A stretch of 64,000 nucleotides of DNA from contig SMMW01000003.1 in NCBI GenBank assembly GCA_004794655.1, positions 18,246,501-18,310,500 of the forward strand. The letters are read 5' to 3'. Within the stretch, counting starts at the first letter, position 1; each line of letters begins with the position of its first letter. The translations under genes were made by a program, and so were the position numbers. The stretch is from Marisa cornuarietis (Eukaryota > Mollusca > Gastropoda > Architaenioglossa > Ampullariidae). A model generated the notes under the pieces. It saw only the letters and a program-made list of their open reading frames with translations, was not told the DNA's origin and did no database searches. This document shows positions 33,900 to 45,654 of the stretch, one piece after another.

Positions 33900-34417
33900 A
33901 GCTGCAGCTAAACTGGAAACGGCTTCTTGATGGGGGATCGGGGGGTGGGGGTGGAAGAGGAGGAGACGCCGGTTAGAGGGAAGGGGTGGGCAGCAGGACG
34001 AGGTTGAACTCGGCGCGGGTATTTGCCGCGCAAGGTTTGTCGGGAGCGAAAAATCGACCTACGCATGGCGTTGCGACGCTTCTTGCCAACGCCTGTGTGT
34101 CAGCCTACAACGTGTGACGGACGCCGCTTGGCCCGCAGGCCGCCGCCGCCGCCGCCGTCGTCGTCGTAGTTGTGTCTGGGCTGTGTGGGTTGGGAGGGGG
34201 GTGGGGCTGGTGTCCGGTGCATGTGCAGCCGCCGGCCTGTACAGCTGCTGGCGTAGACGTGGCGGCAGTGACGATGCTGTGTTCCCCTGTCCGCCCGTAC
34301 GTGGTGGTCAGCCACCGGTCAGCCGGGCCGTCCGCCGCGCTTCCCAACGGTAAGGCCCTGTTGTTTGACCACGCCGACCACCATACACCTCCAACTGCTG
34401 CTTTGAACAATGAGAAG
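33900..34417 (+). promoter_or_regulatory. GC-rich, CpG-rich stretch ahead of a candidate first exon
   Basis: Clearly richer in G+C than its surroundings, with a (CCG)n/(TCG)n run at 34140-34166 and many CpG. Such a patch in an otherwise AT-leaning sequence fits a promoter and 5'UTR. It leads directly into the possible first coding exon at 34274. Confidence 0.35.
34274..34417 (+). CDS. Candidate first coding exon of an unrecognised gene
   Basis: ATG at 34274 (ACG just before it) opens 48 codons starting MLCSPVRPYVVVSHRS and ending TAALNNEK. It closes at a strong donor (GAGAAG then GTAAGC, 34418) in phase 0. The codons are G+C-biased and the peptide is not repetitive. I do not recognise it and found no convincing second exon in the remaining 29 kb, so a very long first intron, or a false call, are both possible. 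Confidence 0.35.
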
Positions 34418-34429
34418 GTAAGCTTAACC

Positions 34430-36230
34430 GTTTGTTACTGCTGTTATTATTGTACATGTCCGGGAAGATGCACGTGCAAACGCTCGCATCCTTACTAAAT
34501 GCATCAGACGTTTTGTTATTAACTCTTAACATGGTCGTACCTGTCTCGCCAAGGCGCACATGCGTGCTAAAAATAGCGCTGCCCTATCGGAAACGTGGAG
34601 GGGAAATCCAGAAGTCAGGTGAAGGTTTATCTCTCAGCCTGCTACGATTTTGAAAACAAGATATGTGTTTTTAATGAGCTTCCCTCCTTTCCTTCCTGGT
34701 CGCGACAGTGAGACCCGCAACGTCACGGCACCGGTAGCCGCCTCGCTACCTGCACACCTGCCCGCTGTTGGATCACCCACATGTCACCTTGCTGTCTTGT
34801 ATGGTGCCATCCAGTCCCATGAACGGCAATAAACTGAAATACACTTTCTTGCCCAATCACTTTGACCTAAAGTGTTCAGCTTTATTTTCCGTTACAATGA
34901 TTTTCTGGCTCGGACCCATGCAAACAAACAAACATACAAACGGGCACGTGGCATAATGAATTAGTGAAGGTAAAGGGCATCAGAAGTCGACAGCGCGTTG
35001 CGTCCTCCACATGATGTGGCCTAGAGATGGTAAACCACTTACGGTTCACAGCCGCTACGTCGGCTGGATATATTTGAGCCAGACCGTAACGGTTTTTATT
35101 GATGCCGAGATGCACGTTTACAGAAGGAGTCACGTGTTGTAATGGCGCGCACACATAGAGCACGCACAAATACGTCACACACATAGACCACACGCGCACA
35201 CGTCACGCACACATAGACCACGCGCGGGGTTGCGACGAGTGGCACAACAAGCGATCTAGTTTAATAAGAAACGTTTCCAGGCTGACGTGGCAGGAAAAAT
35301 GTCCTATCGGCCCTGTCATCTTAATTATCATCACTAGTCCTGCGCGTAACGATAGAGACGACGAGGAGACTTTATTACAACAGCAGGACATGTGCAGTGT
35401 GGGTGCAGGGTGAAGATAAGGAGGAGGTCAGATTAGCAGGTGACGAGAGGAGAGCCCATGCCGTCTGGTGGTGAGTGTGGACGACAGGACAAGAGAGACT
35501 TGATAGGTGCGTCACACTTGTTGTCGCAGTCGCTGTCTTCAACACACACACACACACACAGACACATTTATGCCCCGATTTGTTTGGAGAGCAAGCGTAT
35601 GAGAAAAGAAGTCGTGTTAGAGACGACAGTAAGGCGAATATGATTGAAAAAGAGGGCGGTCATGACAAGGGGGGACACACCATGATACCGACAGCAATAT
35701 CTCACACCAGGAATGATTTGTGCTTTCGGTGCAAACATCTGAATAGCAGGCAGTCATTTGCATTCAGCATCCGGTCGACATGACTGCGAAATGGTAAAGT
35801 TACGCGGATTACTCGGGAAAAGACAGATTTTCAATACGCGCTTTCAGCTGCCACCATATATGTTACACTTCTTTCATTACCCTTCCGTTCCGCATTACAC
35901 AGCGTTACATAGTGCTGCTATAGCCCCCGGCTTCGCTTCACAAGATGCAGTGAAGTTGCTGTACGACATACGCACTGTAGACACCGTGAGGACTCGTCAG
36001 GTCCGTGCGTGCGTGTGTGTTGTCACTGTCGCTGCATAGGGCTCTCTCCTTTGATATCGTCAATGGCGATGGCAGCAGGGAGTCTATGGGTTGTTTTGTG
36101 CCTCAAGCAGCTCATTGACGTAGTTATTGTCGCTTCTTCTGCTGGAACGAGTAGAGGCTTTGCCATGAGTGGGTGGGATTACAAAAGGACAGCTGTAATC
36201 CCGCATTTTGTGGTAAAATGTAATTTTGCG
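34430..36230. other. Intergenic or intronic, no gene recognised
   Basis: Contains a degenerate CACACATAGACCACGCGC-type tandem at about 35145-35225 and an (AC)n run at about 35543-35562. No further exon could be supported. Confidence 0.4.
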
Positions 36231-36231
36231 T

Positions 36232-36305
36232 CGTAGCCTTGTGATAATAGTGTGCTCGAAATCAGCGATAAAAGTCGTCGGTTCGAGATTCTCTCGGCCC
36301 GGTGA
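36232..36305 (+). mobile_element. Possible tRNA-like SINE head (decayed)
   Basis: TAGCCTTGTGATAATAGTG resembles a box A region, and GTCGGTTCGAGATTCTC, about 40 nt on, resembles box B (GGTTCGANTC). The spacing fits an internal RNA polymerase III promoter of a tRNA-derived SINE. No body or tail could be matched to the other copies, so this stays tentative. Confidence 0.35.
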
Positions 36306-36539
36306 TTCTCTTTGCCCAGCCATTTGTGGTGGAACATGATTTAGTAGAGAAGTTACAAGAGGGCGGAAGGAGAGGGCTGGGTTCCCCCTTCCAGAAGTGT
36401 TTGCTAAACACGATGAACCACTTACAGCTTACTGTATCTGCAGGCCATCACCATGTTGGGCAAGACGTACTGTCAGTGTATGTGTCTGTAAAAGCTGTAC
36501 AGGATACGGAGGTGGGTTGGGTGTGTGGGGGGGGGGACT

Positions 36540-36707
36540 AAACTGGAGAAAGCTATAACATTAGGTCGGTAGTTTGAACGTAGCCCTTGAGATGGAAACT
36601 GGAGAAAGCTATAACATTAGGTTGGTATTTGATCGTAGCTCTGGAGGTGGACCAGAAAGCTATTACATTAAGTTTGTAGTTTCAACGTAGCCCTGTAAGC
36701 AGAAAAC
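36540..36707. repeat. 56-bp tandem repeat, three copies
   Basis: AAACTGGAGAAAGCTATAAC starts at 36540 and 36596, and a diverged third copy starts near 36651 (ACCAGAAAGCTATTACATTA). Each copy includes TTTGAACGTAGCCCT or a near variant. Confidence 0.8.
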
Positions 36708-36849
36708 TTTGCAAGATTACAAAAAAAAACTTTCCCCCTTGATTTCAAGGACGAGACAAACATAAGTAGCAACCCAGCTTCACTAAACGGGAGAGATGTG
36801 TAAGGAATATGCATTCTACCTTCGCTTGAACTTAAAGGCCGAATATTTA

Positions 36850-37800
36850 TTGGAACAACAAAGACATGATAAATGGGAGAGATTTCAAAGGTAGAAAGTC
36901 CATTATGTTATAGAAGCCCCGTCATATTAGCTCATTTAGTGATAGAAAATCTATTTTATTATAGAAAGCCTACTATGTTACAGACTAGAGAAACCACGGT
37001 GTAAAGCGCTCCATATGGTGTTGAAAATTCGCTACATTATAGAGAGCTTGACATGTTTAATAGAGCCAACTAGAAAATCCTCCGAATTGTACAAATCCCG
37101 CTACACTACAGAAATTCCTCCATCCTATAGAAAGCCCTCTATAAGCCTAGAAGAAGTCCGCCTTGATGCAGATAACCCAGTAGGTTTCAAAAAGCCGCCT
37201 GTCTTATCCTCTATTATAAAAAGAATCCCACTACCTTACAGAATGCACTATACTCTATAGAAAGCCTGTCATGGGACAGTAAAATCGTTGTGAAGGATTA
37301 TTTGTGATAGAAAAACACACAGCATCATAAAAAACCTGTAGTCCTTTTACAGACCCGCTGTTTCACAAAAATCTAGTAAATTGCGGAACGCCCTCTATAT
37401 TATAGAAAACCCGCTATATTAAACAATGTAATAATATATTACAGAGTCCACTCTATATTATTTAAAAACTCTTATTTTTGTAGACAATCCGATATGCTAT
37501 GATATAAGGCAGTCCGGTGGCGCAACGGTTAGCGCCTGTCACCAATACAGTGAAGGTTGGCTGTCCTGGGTTCGTTTCTCGTCTCGGGCACGCTGTTCTT
37601 TCTCTGAATGTAGCATCTGTTTACAGGGCTTGCTGCCTTGCCGTGATATAGCCTTAGTTGCTGGTTCGGCGTAAAACACCAATTCCCCCCTCCCCCCGAT
37701 ATGCTATAGAAATCCTACTTGTTACAGAAGGTTCTGTTATAGAAAGCTATGACTAGTGTAGAAAGAAAGTTGTTACAGAAACCTCGTTACGTCGCAGTCC
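36850..37800. repeat. Decayed minisatellite, about 20-30 bp unit
   Basis: Many diverged copies of a unit close to CTATATTATAGAAAGCCCG recur throughout, for example TTATAGAAAGCCTACTATG, TATAGAAAGCCCTCTATA and TATTATAGAAAACCCGC. The array is heavily mutated. It is interrupted at 37501-37695 by a SINE that landed in one unit. Confidence 0.7.
37501..37695 (+). mobile_element. tRNA-derived SINE, family S1, copy 1
   Basis: Flanked by a perfect 12-bp duplication, CCGATATGCTAT (37489-37500 and 37696-37707). The head has box A GGTGGCGCAACGGTTAGCGC and box B GGGTTCGTTTC with tRNA-like spacing. The body runs TAGCATCTGTTTACAGGGC, TTAGTTGCTGGTTCGGCG, AAAACACCAATTCCCC and ends in a C-rich tail. Other copies lie at 52268-52466 (+) and about 62690-62825 (-). 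Confidence 0.92.
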
Positions 37801-37809
37801 TCATTCTTA

Positions 37810-39170
37810 CTAACATTCGGACTTTCTGCGGTTCTTGTGAGGAAACTTTGAAAAGATGCTATTCCGGAAGTTGTGTCACGAAACCTCCCTAACCCCAGGT
37901 TATTTAAAGTGGTTTCCGGGCTGTAACATGCGTCTTCAATATCGTGGCCTTGGCGTCCCAGTAACTGGTGGAGGCAGAAACAAGTAAGAGAAAAAAATGT
38001 CAAAAGATTAGAAGGAGGCACGTGGTTCTCATTGTGTTCCCGGAACCTCCAGGGGTAACGACTACAATGGTGCAGGATGTTGCGTTCTGTCGAAGACGTG
38101 GACGTCTCCTTGCTGCGCAAGTAAATTCACGAGGCTATTGTTGGTTCGTGGTTTGTTAGCATTGATTAGTGTCAGTTCTCGTCTTCATCATTATACATTA
38201 CATTGCCATCAACTAGTCTTGGTTATGCGTCACGCAGGTTTGTTTTCCCAGACTTTGGCTCTTACAGGCTTCTGGCAAACCAGTAGCTTACATTAATGTT
38301 AAAGTTCACAGTTTTGTATTGTGGACTTTGTGTCTCAAGCCAGTTCCCGAGGAACTGAACTTGCATTTGATTAACACTTTCTCAGGCACTCGAGACATGT
38401 CATGTAACCGGCCGGTGTGGTAAAATGATGTGTACTAAGGGATGGACGTTTTGGTTGTACAAAACAGGATGATCTTGAAAAGCATTGCAGTGACAAAATT
38501 TCGGAAGAGACGTGTGTTTCACACCATGTCACTCATTCAAATCTGGCGAATGCTGACGCCCTTTGTTAGCGACATGTATGGCCTTGTTCTTGTCTTGTGT
38601 AACCTTCGTTATTGCACACAAATTCAGTATAAAAAAAGAATGTTTTAATGTCGTCTTCGGTGCAATATTGTTAAAGATTGGGCTGACCTCGTTTCAAACA
38701 GTACAATATCCAAATCCAAGTCAATGTTGTCTGTCCCACCCTGTTCTTGAAATATAAGTTTACAAACATCAACATGCACAGAGCTGGGTCATAAATCGTA
38801 ACACCAGGGATGCTCATGGATATGCTAGTGTTGTCAAGGGTACAGAGAGTGGGATGAAAGGTCAGTTAGATGTATCCGTGGATACGGCTTGAAAATGGGT
38901 TTTTGAGTCCACTGATTGGAGGCGTTTAGTTGTGTCACCGCTGCCTGTAGTCAATAAACAGTTTTGTTGATATACATTTATACAAAACTGCATACCACAT
39001 CCTTTAGATGTTCTTTGACAGGTCTTCGTCCAGAGTGAAAAGAGAGTTAATCGAAGTGTACACTGAATGTACGGGAAAAGGAAAACGCCTCGAAATCCAC
39101 CATTAACTCCATTTGATGCGCGAATGTGGCTGTCTTATCACCGCTTGTAAATGGTCCTTTTAAACCATAG
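37810..39170. other. Intergenic or intronic, no gene recognised
   Basis: The open frames at 37773-38120 (-) and 38442-38757 (+) have no domain. The stretch includes the left arm of a long inverted repeat at 38849-38918. Confidence 0.4.
38849..38918 (+). repeat. Left arm of a 68-70 bp inverted repeat
   Basis: Starts GTGGGATGAAAGGTCAGTTA, continues ATGTATCCGTGGATACGGC and ends GAGTCCACTGATT. The reverse complement, with about four differences, is at 41291-41358. Homology stops sharply at both ends. Confidence 0.85.
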
Positions 39171-39174
39171 ATCT

Positions 39175-39545
39175 AGCGACATTTATAGTGCAGCAACATG
39201 TGTATCGCCATTTAGTCCAGCAACATGTCTAGCACCATTTATAGTGCAGCAACATGTCTAGGCCATTTAGTTCAGAAGCATGTCCAGCACCATTTATAGT
39301 GCAGCAAGAGGTCTAGCGCCATTTAGCACCTGCATCTAGTATACGGTACGTTATATCTATTATTCGACAGAAGGAATTAAAAGCACCTCGCTTGGTCTAG
39401 CACCACTTTGAGCATCACTAGATCTTGCAGCATTGTTTTTTTGGCACCTACCAAGTCTATCAGCATTTAAAATATCAATATGGCTAGCTCCGTTTAGCAT
39501 ATCACCAGACCTGCCTCTTCGCCAAGTCTAGCACCATGTAGATAG
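39175..39545. repeat. Minisatellite, about 30 bp unit, decaying rightwards
   Basis: Units such as CATTTATAGTGCAGCAACAT followed by GTCTAGCACC repeat about ten times. Copies near 39230-39310 are most alike and those beyond 39400 retain only TCTAGCACCA or AGCATTTA. Confidence 0.78.
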
Positions 39546-39704
39546 CTTCTTAGGTCTTCTTTCTTACTCAAACTGGAATGACAAATCTAAGTTGCCAACC
39601 AAAGTTACCATGGAAACAACGTCCACTTGTCTCAACAAGAGTAAATATTTGTCTTGGTTGCGTAGATGATTGATACCCGCATGGCTTTATGCAAAAATAA
39701 ATAA

Positions 39705-39990
39705 AGAAATAAATGAAGATTTTTATAGCGCATATTCACACTTATAGAGAGCATGCTCCTAGCGACGGGAAAGAGACGTGGACTACATGGATAGAACACG
39801 AGGGACGTAAGAATAAACGACAATAGTGACGACAAACAGAAAACAAAGATGAAAAACACAAAAAGACACCAAGTAACAGAAACATAGAAAATATAGCGAT
39901 TCTGCAGAGAAAGATGGGTAGACAAGTAGCAAGAGCAGAAGGGGGAGGGTAAGAAGGACGAGCATTGTGATATCAACCGGCGATATCAGC
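39705..39990 (-). repeat. Interspersed repeat family R1, copy D
   Basis: On the plus strand GATTTTTATAGCGCATATTC, GAGAGCATGCTCCTAGCG, AAGAGACGTGGACTAC, GCAGAGAAAGATGGGTAGAC and GTAAGAAGGACGAGCATTGTG follow in the same order as in copy C (28962-29245). The A/T-rich simple tail (AAATAAATAAAGAAATAAAT) at 39693-39713 marks the 3' end on the minus strand. Confidence 0.85.
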
Positions 39991-39999
39991 GCTGCACTC

Positions 40000-41285
40000 G
40001 GCCTCAAGTGTGGATGACAACAGCCTTGAGCCTAGCAACACCGCCTGGCGGAGCTTAAAAAATATGAGATGACCATCAATATTGGAATTGTCTCACATGT
40101 CCACTGACGCCAGAATATCTAAGCTACTGCTGCGGGGTTGATCGACATTCGTTGTCAGTCTCACGACACCCCGGTAGTGGACTTTATAGTCTTACAAGAA
40201 CTTTATTGTCTTCTCAGAATCTTCCCGTGTAATAGATGTCATGCCGGTGCTACATGCCCCGTCAAACACGAACATTGAAACAAGAAGCAATGTGTTAGGG
40301 TCAGTTATAAAACAGAATTTTGTGTTGGTTTCCACATAAAAAAGTTTTGCTTTCCGTCGACATTGTGGCTTACAGGTCATCATTAGAGACTGGTACGTCT
40401 GTCTATTCAGCAACGACCCCAAGTCCTGCACGACCCCGGCTGCCACTCCTCTGTCTTACCATGTCAATATAGCTCACTCCTACTCTTTGAAAAGAAAGGG
40501 CAAACTCTTTGGAGAGGAGAAACAATCTCCCAGGGAAATATGAAGGTATTTGCAGCTGTAAAACATGCCTCGAAGCAACCTTAGACACAAGAAAACCGTC
40601 TCCCTTCTTAATCAACAACCGCCAGAATTTAAAAAGTCGACAATACAAAGGATAAAGATAGACGGAGAATCATGAAACAAATACATTGTTTTGCAAATCG
40701 TGTTCTGTGGGGGTCACGTCGTGTTCTGCGGGTTCACGTTGCCCTGACGTCGGACCCAGACAATGGCGCTACTGAGAGCCACCCGAATAAGTCACGGGCA
40801 GCTTTCAGTCGTGGGTTGCGTACCCCGCCGTAACTGCGCGTTGTCGGCAATACACCCGGCACAGGCTGGCACATTCACTATAATCTCCTAGGAGAGCGGT
40901 GTAGCTGTCTCTAATCCACGGGTGGATCTATCACCCCGGTAGTGCAGTGTCTCTGATCCACTTGTTAAGTAGTAGAGCTCTGTCTTTACACCCTGGGTAG
41001 AAAAATATGTCAATGAAACGGATATCCTGAATAGACAGGAGTTACATTGAAACCGTTTCAAAATGGGAGAAAATGACAAATACACTTCTACCTTTTACAC
41101 GCGATTTATCTGTTGTCATATAGCACTTAGTGATATAACTGCTGGATATATTCTAGGATGAAATGGATGCTCCCCGGGCTTTTTTTAACTTCAAAAAGTG
41201 TAATAGCAGTTCCCGGATTAACGGTCATACATACAATGATAATTCAAGAGTGGATAGTGTTAGATACTTGTGATATATAGAGAAC
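40000..41285. other. Intergenic or intronic, no gene recognised
   Basis: The interior between the two arms of the long inverted repeat. A minus-strand segment at 40460-40555 has good splice borders (TTTTACAG and GTAAGA) and 32 open codons, but no domain and no partner exons. No transposase could be found. Confidence 0.4.
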
Positions 41286-41290
41286 AGTGA

Positions 41291-41358
41291 ATCAGTGGAC
41301 TTAAAAACCTATTTTCAAGCCGCATCCACGGATACATCTAACTGACCTTTCATCCCAC
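41291..41358 (-). repeat. Right arm of a 68-70 bp inverted repeat
   Basis: Reverse complement of 38849-38918. In reading order from its outer end it gives GTGGGATGAAAGGTCAGTTA, with the same sharp outer boundary. The arms face each other like terminal inverted repeats of a 2.5-kb element, but I see no target duplication at the outer edges. Confidence 0.85.
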
Positions 41359-41364
41359 TAATAC

Positions 41365-44300
41365 CGCGCTGGTCTGTGACTTTTTCATAGTTATATAGTT
41401 TATAGACAACTTCTTGCCATAACTACTTTCTGCGTTTGTATTCAGTTTCTGAGACTTGTAAAGCGTTTTTGAAGTGTAATTTGTGTAATAATTTAGATGA
41501 AATTGCAGGGAAGTGAATGGTTCTTTCATTGCAATCGCTTGTTCAGAAGTAAATTCCGATTAGTATTGATGGCAGAACTTCTTTGTGGATTGTTATTACC
41601 TGAGTATTAAATGTTGTTTGTTTATATCTCTAGTGATGTTATTTCTGATATTCTGTACGCAAATACCGGAGCTCCCGAAGAAGCAGTACTCTCTCATTGT
41701 CTCTCTCTCTCTCTCTCTTAAATGTGTCCTTAGAACTTCTAAAAATATTGTACACCTCTGTGCAACACCATGACTAGCAGGAGGGGTGGTTGGAAGGGAG
41801 CAGAACTATATAGAAACAATCTATGAAAAGCTGATTCATTAACAAATTGATTGCAATTTTAGCCGACGACTTGGACCCTTCCGACAAGAACTTAATATGA
41901 TGCATACTTATGGGTAGGTTTAGAGTTTCTAGAACTAGAACCACGTGTTATCTGCACTAATGTATCCCGGCTGCAATCCACATCTACAATCAACTCATGG
42001 ATAGGACATGCACGAGAATGCAGATGCACAAACCGCTTGCTTCCATTTCATTTTTATTTCGACTTTTAAATTGATTTTATACTCGTCGCTCTGTTATCCT
42101 ATTTTGAGTGGCAATAGGAACGCGTAGATATTTTTTTAATACTTAATGAATATTAATAGAAAACGAGTATTGGATGTAGACATCTCCTGTTCTTTTATAG
42201 CCTGAATTAATGTTTTGCGCAAAATGATGTTCTAATGTTACTGTCGGCAGACACAACGATTTCCTGAGAAGGAATAATCAAGGTGTGTTGTATTCGTACG
42301 GAAGTGATTGGTTCATTCTTGATCACCTTTTTTTTTCTTTGAATTCATTTTAGTCAAAGTCTTTTGTGAAGGTTGACTACGGCCTCGATTATTAGCACTA
42401 TGGGTGTAGACGTAAGACAAAGTGTACTAAGATAATCAACACTTGTAACATCTCGTATGACTGTGTAGCTACCTTGCCCCACCACACTGGCATACCCGAT
42501 GTAAACTACTGTCTGTTAATTATTTTAAGAGAACCTGCCATGTGACACAAATGCACGATTGTGCGTGCAAGATGGGAGGAGGGAGTATTGTGTTTTTTGG
42601 GATCAAACATGAAACAAATATTTTATGAAGAACATCACAGAAAATACAGTCTTTCCCCTTTTAGGGGGGATACAGGGGAAGCAATTGTTCCCTGACCAGG
42701 GGTGCTGATGCTGGAGACGGAAGCAGAGGAGAGAAAGACAAAGTCTGTAAGCAGACTCTGATTTGTGGCACGCGAGTGGAGACAACAAGAGCTGAGCAGT
42801 GTTTGCCCAGCCCTCGCTACAGGCCACACATACAAAGCCGCGTTTTTGCACGTCGCCTGCCAGAAGACAAGTTCAAAGAGCGCCTTCAAAAGAAGTTGCG
42901 CTCAGATGACAGACGGCAGCGAAATCCTGTTTGAGGGCGGACTTCACTGAGCTTATAACTTTAGGCACACAGAGGTACACTCACCAGCGTAGAAGGGAGA
43001 GCAAAGGGCAGCGAAGATTATTGTGTTAGAGACAAAAGCAACTTGGCAGCCTGCTAATAGAGGAACAATCATCATCATCATCCTCATCCGTTTCATTTGT
43101 ACTGGGCTTGGAAACGTATTGCATCGTAACCGGGTGAAATAAATGACTGTTTACAGTTGGTCGGGTAACTGAAATTCGAAGGAATAAGCGTAGACAGAAA
43201 GAATGAGAACACTTTTATATCTTTATTTCATTTCCGTTACACACCATTTTTGTCTCTTTTTTTTAATATTCCAATCTTGTGATTGGTTGTCTCCCACCTC
43301 TGCCATTATCTATGACAGTGACTTTAGTTCAAAATCGTAGCTCAACTGCTGCGTGGTTGTTGTATTAGATTTTGTCTGTGCAAAAGTTCATTTATGTGGC
43401 AGTTCTGTCATCCTTTTAGTCCAAGGTGTGTGTGTGTGTGTGGAGTAAGAAGTATGGTCAGTAGTTTACATCTGTAAATGTTTTGTAGGCACTTATCTGC
43501 TGTTGAGACGTGCAGTTGGTGGATCAGTAAGTGCTGGACGATGTTGTCAGGAACGGGATAGTGCAGGTAGCTGAGCGTACCTGTCTCTTTGTGCACGTGG
43601 ATGTGTGCGCGTGTGAGGCACGGGGAGGCCAGTGGTCAGTGTTACCAGCACTAAACAGAAGAGATCATGCGTGGTCATCGCTTACTATGCCGTTCAAAAG
43701 TCGCAAACACCAGACGAGCGTCACACAGGACATACAACCACTAACAACAAATATCCTAGAAGACCGGCACAACACGCACGCACATGATCTCAGTCCGCCT
43801 GGACCGCGATTCCCAGTCGATAGACCAACAGACGACGATTGTGTCAAGCAGGACGAAGATAGAATGGGAGAAGATCAAATGTATAGAGGAGCGATCAAAA
43901 CTAAGAAATGTTAATGAACAGTATATTTAGAGGCAGAGATAAACAGTTGAGTTACAGTTGACATATTAGCTGTGTGTATCCGTTTATTTGTTTGTTTGTT
44001 TTTTCCCCCGTGCATTCCCACTCGTTGCCGTGGACTATTTTTAAACTCCTCCTTTTGTTTGATCAGTTCTTTAGCATCTCTTGCACACATGCGCCAAAGG
44101 ATGACTCGTTGTTCACAGCGTATGAGAACCCGGGGTATGCAGTGTAAGTCAACAAGACTTCACATCGCTGCTATGGGAATATCTATTGTTACTTATGAAT
44201 TACTTGTATATTACTTGCGCGCAGCCATGTAACATGTTCCTGTAGAAAAATCCCTTTATGCTGCTGTTGGCTAAACAGAGTTTCACACGTCTCCCTCCTT

Positions 44301-45350
44301 TTGTTCGTGCTCTCGAGAGATACACCCGCCTCGGGAGATACACCCGCGGTGGCCTAGTTCAGAAAGCGCGCGCTGGAGACAAGTAATGTTTGTTTTCATT
44401 GGCCTGTGATGACCCCAGCACCCGAGGTCAGGGCAGAAGCTCGAGGCTGTGATTGTGTGTGTGTGTGGGGGAAGGTTTCAAGATCTACCCCGTACAAAGC
44501 ACTCAGTGAGACGTTGCCGCATGCTGCATGTGCCGCGCGAGGTCAACACGCATGCGGCTGTAACATGCTGCAGCCCAGCGCACCAGTCACCACACGACTG
44601 CCGCAACCACCATTAGATGCAACGGACGCCAGCAGCGGCCACAACAACGCCTGTCAGTGGCGAGAACTGTCGCAAGGTACAGCCCCACTTTCTTTCTTTT
44701 CCCCCATGTCAGGTCGGGGTATTATTGTACCCCATTCACCACCATCCGTACTCAAGCCGCTGGTCTGTGGTGGCAGTGGCACGTTTGTTGACGAGCGACA
44801 GACACAGTCTGCTGCATTACTGGGTGTATTAACGGGTGTAATGCTGTATAAACTGTGGCGTTTTTTTTAAAGTATTGTTCCAAAAGACAGGCATAGTGTT
44901 CCTTAATATAATTTGGTCACAGGTCACTAACACACCTCACTGCACTTGAAACCTTCTCAACCTACGTGCATTTTGAGTGCTTTTTCGGGACACATCTCTT
45001 TTTTCTTTGTATACCTGTATGTGCATCATGTGTGTGTGTGTGTGTTAAAATCATAAAATCATCTTCGTGTGAAGGGATGACTCCGTGAAAGTCGAGGCTG
45101 CAGTCACACGTAATTGACAAAACTTGAACCCTGATTACCGTAGAACTGTCAAAAGGTAGCGCCATCAGCAGGATGCCTGTTGTTGTTGTTGTTGTTGGTA
45201 GGTGTCAGTATGGAGGTGATAGTAAGGGAGTTTTATCGGGTTTGTAAAGATATCAAGAGTAGAAAACTATATTTATTAATGATAATGATACATCATTGTG
45301 TAATTTGCATATATCTCCTGGCACCCGTTGCACAGCGTGTAATGGTCAAC
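41365..45350. other. Intergenic or intronic, no gene recognised
   Basis: Contains a (CT)n run at 41699-41718 and short GT runs. The 154-codon frame at 44406-44870 includes a segment (44574-44676) that begins after a weak CTGCAG acceptor and ends at GTACAG, reading PSAPVTTRLPQPPLDATDAS and onward. It could be an exon in phase with 34274-34417, but has no pyrimidine tract and no recognisable domain. Confidence 0.35.
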
Positions 45351-45355
45351 AGATG

Positions 45356-45358
<3 letters not shown>

Positions 45359-45402
<44 letters not shown>
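45359..45402. repeat. (AC)n microsatellite
   Basis: About 20 uninterrupted AC units followed by AGACATATTTACAC, which starts the next repeat block. Uninterrupted dinucleotide runs of this size are usually polymorphic. Confidence 0.9.
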
Positions 45403-45405
<3 letters not shown>

Positions 45406-45650
45406 TATTTACACTGTAAACACAACATACTTAAGACGTTTGTTCATCATAAACATAACATCGTGGAGTAATACTTATAAATTATACACGTTCTTTGATA
45501 TTTTACGCCATAAGAACAACATGGTGGAGACATACTTCCATCATAAACACATAGTGACAACATATTCACATTAAAACACATGGTCGCAACATATTTACAC
45601 TATAAACGTAACATGGTGGAGACATGTTTACACCATAAACAGGTTTAAGA
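45400..45650. repeat. Decayed minisatellite, about 32 bp unit
   Basis: Variants of ACATATTTACACTATAAAC joined to ACATGGTGGAGAC recur seven or eight times, for example CATGGTGGAGACATACTTCC, CATGGTCGCAACATATTTAC and CATGGTGGAGACATGTTTAC. Unit length drifts between 28 and 36 bp. Confidence 0.7.
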
Positions 45651-45654
45651 TGCG

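Noticed and set aside
34114..34353. Arg-rich frame over the (CCG)n run
   Set aside because: Composition comes from the trinucleotide repeat; the frame next to it, starting at ATG 34274, is the more plausible coding one.
40460..40555. Possible internal exon on the minus strand (LQIPSYFPGRLFLLSKEF...)
   Set aside because: Good splice borders and 32 open codons, but no recognisable domain and no partner exons. It sits between inverted-repeat arms in transposon-like surroundings.
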